Assembly: GCF_003390845.1 (NCBI RefSeq)
Contig: NZ_QMEK01000001.1
Coordinates: 1,612,001-1,676,000, forward strand
Direction: 5' to 3'
From: Tropicimonas sp. IMCC34043
GTDB taxonomy: Bacteria > Pseudomonadota > Alphaproteobacteria > Rhodobacterales > Rhodobacteraceae
DNA length: 64,000 nt
The notes under the pieces were generated by a model. The model was not told where the DNA came from. It saw only the letters and a list, made by a program, of their open reading frames with translations, and did no database searches. The position numbers and the translations under genes are program-made. Shown one piece after another: positions 1 through 6,400 of the stretch. Numbering within the stretch: position 1 is the stretch's first letter; every line of letters begins with the position of its first letter.

Positions 1-15
1 GTTGCGTCCGGGGTA

Positions 16-345
16 TCAGCCGATCTCGATCGCCTTGACGTCCTCGTAGACCGACCCGTCGTCGTCGTACCACGTGAACTTGAACTCGCCCGCTTCAGGC
101 ACCTTGGCATCGAATTCGATGTAGGGATTGGTCGAGATCGCCGACTCGAGCGTGACATCGACCACGTTCTCGCCGTTGAAATCGCAGGTGAAGCGATGGA
201 TGATCGAGCGCGGGATGACGTTGCCGTCCTTGTCCTTGCGCTGCCCGGATTCCATCGGGTGGGAAATCAGGGTCTTGATCGTGATGACCTCGCCGGCCGC
301 AGCACTTTTCGGGACTTTGACGCGGGGTTTAACACCGTCTGCCAT
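16..345 (-). CDS. soxZ: Sulfur-oxidation carrier subunit SoxZ
   Basis: Small (109 aa) leaderless protein with the SoxZ fold pattern: N-terminal basic VKVP start, ISHPMESG, and a C-terminal WYDDDGSVY beta-sandwich edge. SoxZ pairs with SoxY in the periplasm; SoxYZ carries the sulfur substrate as a covalent adduct through the Sox cycle. No signal peptide is seen, as expected for SoxZ, which is co-exported with Tat-signal-bearing SoxY. A clear GGAGAAC Shine-Dalgarno precedes the ATG. It follows soxY by 78 bp on the same strand; the next gene of the operon (soxA in relatives) would lie beyond the window edge. Identification is secure from sequence and context together. Confidence 0.96.
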   Translation of the reverse strand: MADGVKPRVKVPKSAAAGEVITIKTLISHPMESGQRKDKDGNVIPRSIIHRFTCDFNGENVVDVTLESAISTNPYIEFDAKVPEAGEFKFTWYDDDGSVYEDVKAIEIG

Positions 346-423
346 TCTGTTGTTCTCCTGAGAAACTCTGGGAAATGCTGTCTCCGGCCCCGGGCGCGCT
401 GGCCCGCCGGAAAAGCACCCGTG

Positions 424-840
424 TCAGCCGCCGCAGCCGCCGATGGTCACCTTCACGGTCGAAGAGGCCTGGGCAAAGCTGCCGTCGGCCATCTTGGCAA
501 TGGCCAACACGTCCTGGGTTCCGGCCAGCCGGATCCGGGTCGAGGCCGTCTGCGAACCGGCGAGCGGCCCGAACTTGAACGTCGCCACGCCCGGGGTGGG
601 GTTGCCGGCCGCCACGATCATGATCTCGCTCGCACCCGGCGCATCGACCGTAATCGGCACTGTGTTGCCATTCTCGGCAATCTCCGGGGCGGTCAGTGTG
701 ACGCCGCTGTTGCCGATGGCGCCACCGCCGGTGAAGGCGGCAATCACCTCGTCGGCAGAAGCGCTCGCACGGAAGGGCATGACGCCCATGGCGACGGCGC
801 CAAGGCCAAGGGCCAGCGTCTCGCGTCGTGAGAAGTTCAT
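424..840 (-). CDS. soxY: Sulfur-oxidation carrier subunit SoxY
   Basis: 138 aa precursor. The N-terminus holds a twin-arginine-type leader (SRRETLALGLG followed by a hydrophobic run), and the protein ends in the diagnostic GGCGG swinging-arm motif with the substrate-carrying cysteine at residue 136. In the Sox pathway this cysteine is conjugated to thiosulfate by SoxAX and then processed by SoxB and SoxCD. A longer in-frame extension upstream was rejected: the ATG at 840 has a strong AAGGAG site and starts the Tat signal. It lies 74 bp downstream of soxX and upstream of soxZ in one minus-strand operon. Confidence 0.97.
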   Translation of the reverse strand: MNFSRRETLALGLGAVAMGVMPFRASASADEVIAAFTGGGAIGNSGVTLTAPEIAENGNTVPITVDAPGASEIMIVAAGNPTPGVATFKFGPLAGSQTASTRIRLAGTQDVLAIAKMADGSFAQASSTVKVTIGGCGG

Positions 841-914
841 TCCTGTCTCCTTGAATTGGGAACGGCTTGAATGGGCAGGTGCAAACCGCACCGGGCGCCG
901 GAACGGGCCCGTGA

Positions 915-1409
915 TCATTGTTCCTTGAGGGTCATCAGAAACGCGACGACGTCCTCGATCTGTTCGGGCGTCAGCAGCGGGGTGATGTCCTCGGGTGCAA
1001 TCGGCTTGCTGGTGAAACCGATCCCCGGGCGGATGAAACCGGTGACCTTGTAGAACGAGGGCATCATCGAACCGTCGAACGTCATCTTGGCGTTGGTCAC
1101 GATCCCGCGCAGCTGCGCCTCGGAGTACCGATCCGCCGCACCGTCAAGCGCAGGCCCGATATTGCCCGGAAACTGCACGTCGGGCAGGGTCGAGACCGCG
1201 TGGCACGACACGCAATTTCCGACCGATTTCTCGGCGTAGATCTCCGCCCCTGCCACCGGGTCGCCCGGCATTCCGGTCAGCGAGGCCGCAACCGCTCCGT
1301 CCTCGAAAACCACGTCGCCCGGGGCGACGGGGCTTGCCGAAACTCCTGTTCCAGCAAATCCAGTTGCCAGAATGCATGCGGCCGCTGCCGCTGTCATTGC
1401 GCGCTTCAT
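915..1409 (-). CDS. soxX: Sulfur-oxidising c-type cytochrome SoxX
   Basis: 164 aa with a cleavable signal peptide (about residues 1-26) and a single heme-c site CVSCH at residues 66-70; MMPSFYK near residue 115 supplies a plausible methionine ligand. SoxX partners SoxA in the periplasmic SoxAX complex that oxidatively couples thiosulfate to SoxY. The start at 1409 was chosen because GGGAGGA sits just upstream and the signal peptide begins there; a longer frame reaching back to 1580 adds cysteine-rich sequence unlike any leader. It heads the soxXYZ unit; a putative SoxR operator lies about 100 bp upstream. Confidence 0.95.
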   Translation of the reverse strand: MKRAMTAAAAACILATGFAGTGVSASPVAPGDVVFEDGAVAASLTGMPGDPVAGAEIYAEKSVGNCVSCHAVSTLPDVQFPGNIGPALDGAADRYSEAQLRGIVTNAKMTFDGSMMPSFYKVTGFIRPGIGFTSKPIAPEDITPLLTPEQIEDVVAFLMTLKEQ

Positions 1410-1425
1410 TAGTCCTCCCGTGGCG

Positions 1426-1548
1426 TCACCGTTTGGCGATGGCTGCGATCGTTTCTTCGTCGCTCCGCATACCGTAGCGCACCGACTTCGGATCGCGCAA
1501 CAACAAATTCGCTTTCTTGAATTCTCCGCACTGCAGCAAGATCCGCAA
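1426..1548 (-). CDS. Possible small ORF or gene remnant between soxW and soxX
   Basis: On the minus strand this frame reads as convincing protein sequence, with LLLRDPKSVRYGMRSDEE and IAAIAKR before a TGA 16 nt upstream of soxX. No ATG is available at the 5' side; the frame is open from about 1608 and the first usable codon is a TTG at 1548, giving 40 aa, with no good ribosome site. It could be a short real gene with a rare start, the tail of a decayed gene, or coincidence. It overlaps the proposed SoxR operator at 1507-1522, which argues against one of the two readings. I do not recognise the family. Confidence 0.3.
   Translation of the reverse strand: MRILLQCGEFKKANLLLRDPKSVRYGMRSDEETIAAIAKR
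1507..1522. promoter_or_regulatory. Putative SoxR operator upstream of soxX (ATTC-N8-GAAT)
   Basis: ATTCGCTTTCTTGAAT is an ATTC-N8-GAAT inverted repeat about 100 bp upstream of soxX. This form matches, from memory, the site reported for SqrR, a close relative of the SoxR encoded here, and in Paracoccus pantotrophus SoxR binds the soxW-soxX intergenic DNA. Inference from motif and position only. Confidence 0.55.
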
Positions 1549-1576
1549 CGCTGTATGGCCGGTCCCGCGACAGGGC

Positions 1577-2155
1577 TCACTCGGTGGTGTCCTGCTGCCG
1601 CTCGGTAATCATGCGGGCATGATAACGCTGGAAATCCTCGTCGGAATCATAGCCATGCTCTCTCACCCAGACCAGAAGGTCATAGGTCGTGCTGGGCCCG
1701 AAGGCCCCTGGCATGCTGACGACGGCTGCGCGGTTGGCAGCGACATCCTCGGGGACCTCTTCGGGCAAAAACAGCATCAGCGGGGTGAACATCAGCCCCC
1801 ATTTCTTTGCCATGTCCGATTCGGTCAGCACCTCGCCGTCGAAATCGGTCACTTCCGTCGCGCCGTGCATGTTCAGCTGCACCACGAAGTAGTTGTCGGT
1901 GATGTACTGGGCCACCTCGGGCTTCGAGAACGTGTTCTCGTGCATCTCCTTGCAATAGATGCAGCCGCGCTGTTCGAAGATCACCATCAGCCGCTTGCCC
2001 TCGGCATTGGCCTCGGCCAGATCCTCGCGCATGTCCTTGAAGGTGTCGCGCATCCAGGGCTCCTTGTGCAGCCCGTCGTCGCCGATCACCGCCGCCAGCG
2101 CCATCGGCACCGCGACCATCAGCACCGCAAGCGCGGCCAGAAGTCTCTTCAGCAT
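1577..2155 (-). CDS. soxW: Periplasmic thioredoxin-like protein SoxW
   Basis: 192 aa. Residues 1-22 form a signal peptide; the thioredoxin fold carries the redox motif GCIYC followed by KEMHENTF, typical of SoxW/DsbE-like thioredoxins. In relatives SoxW accepts electrons from the membrane protein SoxV and reduces periplasmic disulfides needed to keep Sox proteins (especially SoxYZ) active. A strong GGGGAGGA site precedes the ATG. It is 30 bp downstream of soxV on the same strand, the conserved soxVW pair. A second thioredoxin, SoxS, is encoded divergently. Confidence 0.93.
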   Translation of the reverse strand: MLKRLLAALAVLMVAVPMALAAVIGDDGLHKEPWMRDTFKDMREDLAEANAEGKRLMVIFEQRGCIYCKEMHENTFSKPEVAQYITDNYFVVQLNMHGATEVTDFDGEVLTESDMAKKWGLMFTPLMLFLPEEVPEDVAANRAAVVSMPGAFGPSTTYDLLVWVREHGYDSDEDFQRYHARMITERQQDTTE

Positions 2156-2185
2156 CTTGGTGTTCCTCCCCAGGAATTCGCCGGC

Positions 2186-2920
2186 TCAGCCGCGGGCCGG
2201 CATGAAGTTCAGCATCCATTCAGCGATCAGGTTGACCGAGTTCGTCCCGATCATGATCCCGAACACGATCAGCAGCACGCCCATGATTTTTTCAACCATA
2301 GGAAGGTGTTTTCGAAAATTCTTCATCCACCGCATGAAGGGTCCGATGAAGGCCGCCGCCAGAACGAACGGCAGGGTCATGCCCAACCCATAGACAAACA
2401 GCAGCATCGCGCCGCGCATCGCCCCCTGCGCCTCGGTCGCCGCGGTGAACAGAATCGCCGCCAGCACCGGGCCGACGCAGGGCGTCCAGCCAAAGGCGAA
2501 CGCGAGCCCGATCACATAGGCACCGACAAAGGACATGTTCGTGGTCTGCCCCGCCTCGGCGCGGAACTGGCGATAGAGGAATCCGATGCGGATCACGCCA
2601 AGGAAATGCAGCCCCATGAGGATGATGACCCCGGCCGCAACGATCCGCAGGATGTCCATGTACTGGACCACCAGCTGCCCGAAGGCCGAGGCCGAGGCGC
2701 CGAGCGCCATGAAGATCGTCAGGATCCCGGCCGAGAAGAACAGCGCCGAGATCACCGCACGCCGGCGCACGCCCGGCGGCACCACGCCGTCCGCCGTAAT
2801 CTGGTTCATCCCGACGCCGGCGAGATAGGACAGATAGAAGGGCACGATCGGCAGGATGCACGGCGACAGAAACGACAACAGTCCCGCCACCGCAGCCCCC
2901 ACCCAGGAAACTTCGAGCAC
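2186..2920 (-). CDS. soxV: CcdA/DsbD-type electron carrier SoxV
   Basis: About 244 aa, with six predicted membrane segments and the two CcdA cysteine motifs LSPC (near residue 21) and WTPC (near residue 150). SoxV moves reducing equivalents from cytoplasmic thioredoxin across the membrane to SoxW/SoxS. No ATG is available: the frame opens with TTG at 2923 followed by GTG at 2920, and GGGAGGGGA lies just upstream, so the GTG is preferred by spacing. It begins 71 bp from the divergent soxS, and this short region must hold both promoters. Confidence 0.93.
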   Translation of the reverse strand: MLEVSWVGAAVAGLLSFLSPCILPIVPFYLSYLAGVGMNQITADGVVPPGVRRRAVISALFFSAGILTIFMALGASASAFGQLVVQYMDILRIVAAGVIILMGLHFLGVIRIGFLYRQFRAEAGQTTNMSFVGAYVIGLAFAFGWTPCVGPVLAAILFTAATEAQGAMRGAMLLFVYGLGMTLPFVLAAAFIGPFMRWMKNFRKHLPMVEKIMGVLLIVFGIMIGTNSVNLIAEWMLNFMPARG

Positions 2921-2991
2921 CAATCCCCTCCCTTGTCCTATTCACACATTCAGATTATGTTGGGCGGGAACACCCCGTCAATCGGTCCCGC
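2921..2991. promoter_or_regulatory. soxV-soxS divergent promoter region
   Basis: This 71 bp gap between two head-to-head sox genes holds an AT-rich core in GC-rich surroundings, two ATTC half-sites (2940-2943 and 2948-2951) and an ACAT-N7-ATGT inverted repeat at 2946-2960. In Paracoccus pantotrophus SoxR binds the equivalent soxS-soxV region. A full ATTC-N8-GAAT site is not present here, so the exact operator is uncertain. Confidence 0.5.
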
Positions 2992-3393
2992 ATGCGCGCT
3001 GCAATTCTTTTCCTCCGGGCCGCCCTTGTGGCCCTTGCCTCGCTGGTCCCGATCGGGCCGGCGGCTGCGGCAGGCATCGAACTCGTCATGGTCGAACAGA
3101 CGGGATGCCAGTATTGCGCCCGCTGGAACGCCGAAATCGCCCCGATCTATGACAAGACGCCCGAGGGCGCCTTTGCACCGCTCCGCCGGGTCGACCTGCG
3201 GGGACCGGACCTCGACGGTCTGGGACTGGACCGGCGCGTGATCTTCACGCCGACCTTCGTGCTGCTCGACACAGGCGGCCACGAACTCGCCCGGCTCGAA
3301 GGCTATCCGGGCGAGGATTTCTTCTGGGGCCTGCTCGAAAAGATGCTCGTCGAGCACACCGACTACAGCGCGCCGCAGGAAACCGGCGGCTGA
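2992..3393 (+). CDS. soxS: Thioredoxin-like protein SoxS
   Basis: 133 aa: signal peptide to about residue 27, then a compact thioredoxin fold with TGCQYCARW as active site and the cis-proline segment FTPTFVLL. SoxS is a periplasmic thioredoxin that in Paracoccus pantotrophus helps sustain Sox activity. It is divergent from soxV and is the first gene of a soxS-soxR-soxT run. The ribosome site is weak (only a GGG-rich stretch upstream). 162 bp with several inverted repeats separate it from soxR. Confidence 0.9.
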   Translation: MRAAILFLRAALVALASLVPIGPAAAAGIELVMVEQTGCQYCARWNAEIAPIYDKTPEGAFAPLRRVDLRGPDLDGLGLDRRVIFTPTFVLLDTGGHELARLEGYPGEDFFWGLLEKMLVEHTDYSAPQETGG

Positions 3394-3429
3394 GAACCGG
3401 ACCATAGGCCCAAGGTTGGCCGCTTTCTT

Positions 3430-3451
3430 GGCCATTCTTGCCAATATGGCC
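3430..3451. promoter_or_regulatory. Inverted repeat in the soxS-soxR gap
   Basis: GGCCAT and ATGGCC, separated by 10 bp, form a perfect inverted repeat 105 bp upstream of the soxR start; a shorter TTGGC/GCCAA pair is nested in it. It could be a regulatory site for soxR or a weak terminator for soxS. There is no T-run after it. Confidence 0.35.
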
Positions 3452-3510
3452 CACGAACGGTCCCAGATGACCGGGAAACTGACCGAGGCCGCTTGAGATT
3501 GCCGCCTCTG

Positions 3511-3533
3511 GATGCAACCTTGTAGGCTGCATC
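3511..3533. promoter_or_regulatory. Inverted repeat immediately upstream of soxR
   Basis: Nine-base arms (GATGCAACC and GGCTGCATC, one mismatch) flank a 5-base centre, ending 22 bp before the soxR ATG and followed by a run of A. The position suits an autoregulatory operator for a dimeric winged-helix repressor. It does not fit a terminator on either strand, since the A-run follows the stem on the plus strand. Confidence 0.4.
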
Positions 3534-3555
3534 AGAAAAAAAGGTGAAGGATCGG

Positions 3556-3897
3556 ATGGCACTGCCCGCTATCGACGACAATACGACCGAGGCCGAGATC
3601 GACCGCATTGTCGCCAAGGCGACGCAGGCCTCGAACTTCCTGAAAGCCATCAGCCACGAAGGTCGGCTGATGATCCTCTGTTATCTGGTCACCGGTGAGA
3701 AATCGGTGACCGAGCTGGAGAACCTTCTGTCCGCCCGGCAGGCGGCGGTGTCGCAGCAATTGTCGCGTCTGCGGCTCGAAGGGCTGGTTCAACCGCGTCG
3801 CGAGGGCAAGACGATCTACTACAGCTTGACCGACGACCGGCCGCGCAAGATACTCGAAGCTGTGTACGACCTGTTCTGCAGGGACGACGCCGCCTGA
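3556..3897 (+). CDS. soxR: ArsR-family sulfur-responsive repressor SoxR
   Basis: 113 aa ArsR/SmtB winged helix. From the ATG at 3556 (GAAGGA just upstream; a GTG four codons earlier is the alternative), cysteines fall at residues 42 (in MILCYL) and 108 (in LFCRD). That 66-residue spacing equals the persulfide-sensing pair of BigR (42/108) and SqrR (41/107). The recognition helix region is ARQAAVSQQLSRL and the wing REGKTIYY. SoxR represses sox genes until reactive sulfur forms a bond between the cysteines. It sits between soxS and soxT; likely targets are the soxV-soxS and soxW-soxX regions and its own leader. Confidence 0.95.
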   Translation: MALPAIDDNTTEAEIDRIVAKATQASNFLKAISHEGRLMILCYLVTGEKSVTELENLLSARQAAVSQQLSRLRLEGLVQPRREGKTIYYSLTDDRPRKILEAVYDLFCRDDAA

Positions 3898-3978
3898 ACT
3901 GATGGCGCTCAGAGCCCGGGTCAACGGGCCGCCGCCAGACCGGCCCTGCGCCGGGAACTTGGGCCGGGAGGATAAGGG

Positions 3979-5034
3979 ATGGGCGCGGAACTGAGCCCTG
4001 GCGTACTCGTCGCCGGCTTTGGTTTTCTCGGCGGCGTGGGACTGGGCCTCGCGGCCCGTATCGGCAGATTCTGCACCCTTGGCGCAATCGAGGACCTGTT
4101 CTACGGCAGTTCCGACATCCGCGTGCGGATGTGGGCAATTGCGCTTGGCACCGCGATCCTTGGCAGTTTCGGGCTGACCGCCGCCGGCCTCTTCGATCCC
4201 GAACAAAGCTTCTACCTCGCCGGAGGCTTCAACCCGGTCGCCCACGCCTTTGGCGGGCTGCTGTTCGGCTATGGCATGGCGCTGGCCGGCAATTGCGGCT
4301 ACGGCGTGCTGGCCCGCGTCGGCGGCGGCGATCTGCGGGCCTTCGTCATGGTCCTCGTGATGGCGATTTCGGCCTATCTGGTGATCTCGGGGCCACTCGC
4401 GCCGCTGCGCGTCGCGCTGTTTCCCCAAGGCGTGCTGTCCACCGGACGGCCGGCAGGATTTGCCCATCTCCTTTCCGATCTGAGCGGCGTCGCCCCCGCG
4501 GCCCTCGGCATGGCGATCGGCACGCTTGTCCTCGGCGCGGCGCTCGCCCCGGCGCGGATGCGCGCCGACCGCAAGTCTGTCGTCTGGGCGGTGGTTGTCG
4601 GCCTCGCGATCACCTCGGGCTGGGCCGGCAGCGCCTTTGTCGCCGATCAGAGCCTTGGCGCGGTCCGGGTCGAAAGCCACACCTTCTCGGCCCCGCTCGG
4701 CGATGCGGTGCTCTATCTCATGCTGTCCTCGGGCCTCACGCTTGGCTTCGGCGTCGGATCGGTCGCGGGCGTGCTGGTCGGCGCCGCCCTCGGCAGCGCC
4801 GTCAAGGGACAGTTCCGGTGGGAGGCCTGCGAGGACCCGCGCGAGTTGCGCCGCCAGATCGGCGGCGCCGCCGCCATGGGTGCGGGCGGCGCCATCGCCT
4901 TCGGCTGCTCGGTCGGCCAGGGGCTTTCGGCGTTCTCGCTGCTGGCCTTCTCGGCACCGCTCACGCTCGCCGCCATCGTTGCCGGCGCTTGGCTGGGCCT
5001 GCGCCAGCTGATCAGCGGCTTCGCCCCGTCCTGA
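3979..5034 (+). CDS. soxT: YeeE/YedE-family sulfur permease SoxT
   Basis: 351 aa integral membrane protein with nine or so hydrophobic segments, of the YeeE/YedE (TsuA-like) family, in which small sulfur ions pass along a chain of conserved cysteines. Three are visible in family-typical settings: RFCTLGAI (near residue 32), GNCGYG (near residue 106) and FGCSVGQG (near residue 313). The gene 82 bp downstream of soxR corresponds in position to soxT of the soxSRT group described in Pseudaminobacter. It probably imports thiosulfate or a sulfur intermediate, perhaps to signal to SoxR; the substrate is inferred. A good GGGAGGA site precedes the ATG. Confidence 0.85.
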   Translation: MGAELSPGVLVAGFGFLGGVGLGLAARIGRFCTLGAIEDLFYGSSDIRVRMWAIALGTAILGSFGLTAAGLFDPEQSFYLAGGFNPVAHAFGGLLFGYGMALAGNCGYGVLARVGGGDLRAFVMVLVMAISAYLVISGPLAPLRVALFPQGVLSTGRPAGFAHLLSDLSGVAPAALGMAIGTLVLGAALAPARMRADRKSVVWAVVVGLAITSGWAGSAFVADQSLGAVRVESHTFSAPLGDAVLYLMLSSGLTLGFGVGSVAGVLVGAALGSAVKGQFRWEACEDPRELRRQIGGAAAMGAGGAIAFGCSVGQGLSAFSLLAFSAPLTLAAIVAGAWLGLRQLISGFAPS

Positions 5035-5093
5035 CCACCCCCATCCCTCCTGACCACCCCCCTCCCGAGCGGCCAGCGGTTCTCCACACACCC

Positions 5094-5168
5094 AAATTTC
5101 TTCTGTTCTGAAATATCCCGGGGGAAGCCGCCGGACCATGGCCCGGCGGCGCGGGGGCAGCGCCCCCG
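5094..5168. repeat. Dispersed intergenic repeat, copy 1
   Basis: An AT-rich head (AAATTTCTTCTGTTCTGAAA, then TATCCCGGGGG) is followed by two perfect hairpins: an 8-bp stem at 5127-5134/5143-5150 and a GGGGGC/GCCCCC stem at 5153-5167. It lies between the convergent genes soxT and the aldo/keto reductase, where it may act as a bidirectional terminator. A second copy with the same head and a diverged hairpin lies at 22031-22081. Confidence 0.65.
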
Positions 5169-5198
5169 TCCCGGCCCTGCCAATCCCGCGACCGGCTC

Positions 5199-6185
5199 TC
5201 AGTAGGGGCCGCGGATCTTGTCCTTCACCTCGGCCTGATAGAACGCCGCCAATGCCTCGTGGAGCTCGGCCGGCAGCGGCGCAAAGTCGGTGACGCCGGT
5301 GTTGCGCACGATCTGGTCCGGCGCGCTGGCGCCCGGAATGATCGTCGAGACCGCCGGATGATCGAGGATCCAGCGTTGCGCCATCTTGGCCAGCGTCATC
5401 CCCTCGGGCAGCATCCCCTTCAGCTCCTCGACCAGTGCCAGCCCGGTTTCGAACGGCAGCCCGGCGAAGGTCTCGCCGACGTTAAAGGCCGCACCATCGC
5501 GGTTGTAATTGCGATGGTCATCCGCCGCGAACGTCGTCTGCGGCGTGAACTTGCCGCTCAGCATGCCGCTTGCCAGCGGCAGGCGGACAATGATGCCGAC
5601 GCCCTTCTGCTGCGCCTGCGGGAACAGCTCGGTCACGAGCTTTTGCCGGAACAGGTTGAAGATCACCTGCAGCGACTGCAACCCCTCCTCGGCAAGGCAG
5701 ATCAGCCCTTCTTCCACTGTCTCGACGCTCGCCCCGAAATGCCGGATCGCCCCCTCGTCCTGCAGACGCCGCAACCAGTCGAAGATCGAACCGTCGCGCA
5801 TCACCTCGGTCGGGATGCAATGCAGCTGCACGAGGTCCAGCGCCTCGACCCCGAGCCGCTCGCGCGAGGCCTCGACGCCGCGGCGCAGCGCCTCTTCGGT
5901 GTAGCCGTCAGGATAGACGTCGGGTCCGCGGCCGAACTTCGTCGCGACCCGGATCGGCGGGCCGTCGTGGTGTTTCAGGAACTGGCCGATCAGGTCCTCG
6001 CTGCGCCCGGCGCCATAGACGTCGGCGGTGTCGAAGAAACTGACGCCATGAGAGGCGGCAGTGGTCAGGATCTCCATCCCGATCTCGCGCGAGACCCCCG
6101 AGCCCCAGTCGGCACCGAGCTGCCAGCAGCCCAGGCCCACCTCGCTCACGTCAAATCCGTTCGCTCCAAGCTGTCTCGTCTTCAT
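5199..6185 (-). CDS. Aldo/keto reductase
   Basis: 328 aa (beta/alpha)8 NADPH-dependent oxidoreductase. The catalytic tetrad is visible: D and Y in FFDTADVYG, K in VATKFG and H in VQLHCIP. The nearest described groups are YghZ/IolS-like general aldehyde reductases; the substrate cannot be told from sequence. The ATG at 6185 was preferred over a frame running to 6260 because the conserved start of the domain (MKTRQLGANG) begins there, with GAGG upstream. Convergent with soxT, single-gene unit. Confidence 0.88.
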   Translation of the reverse strand: MKTRQLGANGFDVSEVGLGCWQLGADWGSGVSREIGMEILTTAASHGVSFFDTADVYGAGRSEDLIGQFLKHHDGPPIRVATKFGRGPDVYPDGYTEEALRRGVEASRERLGVEALDLVQLHCIPTEVMRDGSIFDWLRRLQDEGAIRHFGASVETVEEGLICLAEEGLQSLQVIFNLFRQKLVTELFPQAQQKGVGIIVRLPLASGMLSGKFTPQTTFAADDHRNYNRDGAAFNVGETFAGLPFETGLALVEELKGMLPEGMTLAKMAQRWILDHPAVSTIIPGASAPDQIVRNTGVTDFAPLPAELHEALAAFYQAEVKDKIRGPY

Positions 6186-6333
6186 CGGATGCCTCGCTGC
6201 GTTGTTCTGAAAGACCCGGGACCTGCCCGCGACGGGGCCGGGGAGACCCGGAGTGGCCATGAAATGTCGGCCCCGTTATCTGCCCGCACGGAGGGGGGGT
6301 CAAACCCATTGGGGGCGACAGATCGCGCAGGCG

Positions 6334-6358
6334 AAAAACGGCGGCCCGAGGGCCGCCG
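6334..6358 (-). terminator. Intrinsic terminator of the MaoC-PTA gene
   Basis: On the minus strand an 8-bp perfect stem (CGGCGGCC / GGCCGCCG, 4-base loop) is followed directly by TTTTT. It lies 43 bp beyond the stop of the fusion gene at 6401 and is the clearest rho-independent terminator in the window. Confidence 0.88.
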
Positions 6359-6400
6359 CATCAACGTCTCGCATTACAGGAACTCGGGCAAGCCCCAGCC

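Noticed and set aside
1517-3241. 574-codon plus-strand frame across soxW-soxV-soxS
   Set aside because: Antisense to soxW and soxV, out of frame with soxS, Arg/His-rich, no domain; a GC-bias shadow.
3532-5139. 535-codon minus-strand frame opposite soxR-soxT
   Set aside because: Low-complexity Gly/Arg/Ala composition with no fold marks; the true genes are on the plus strand.
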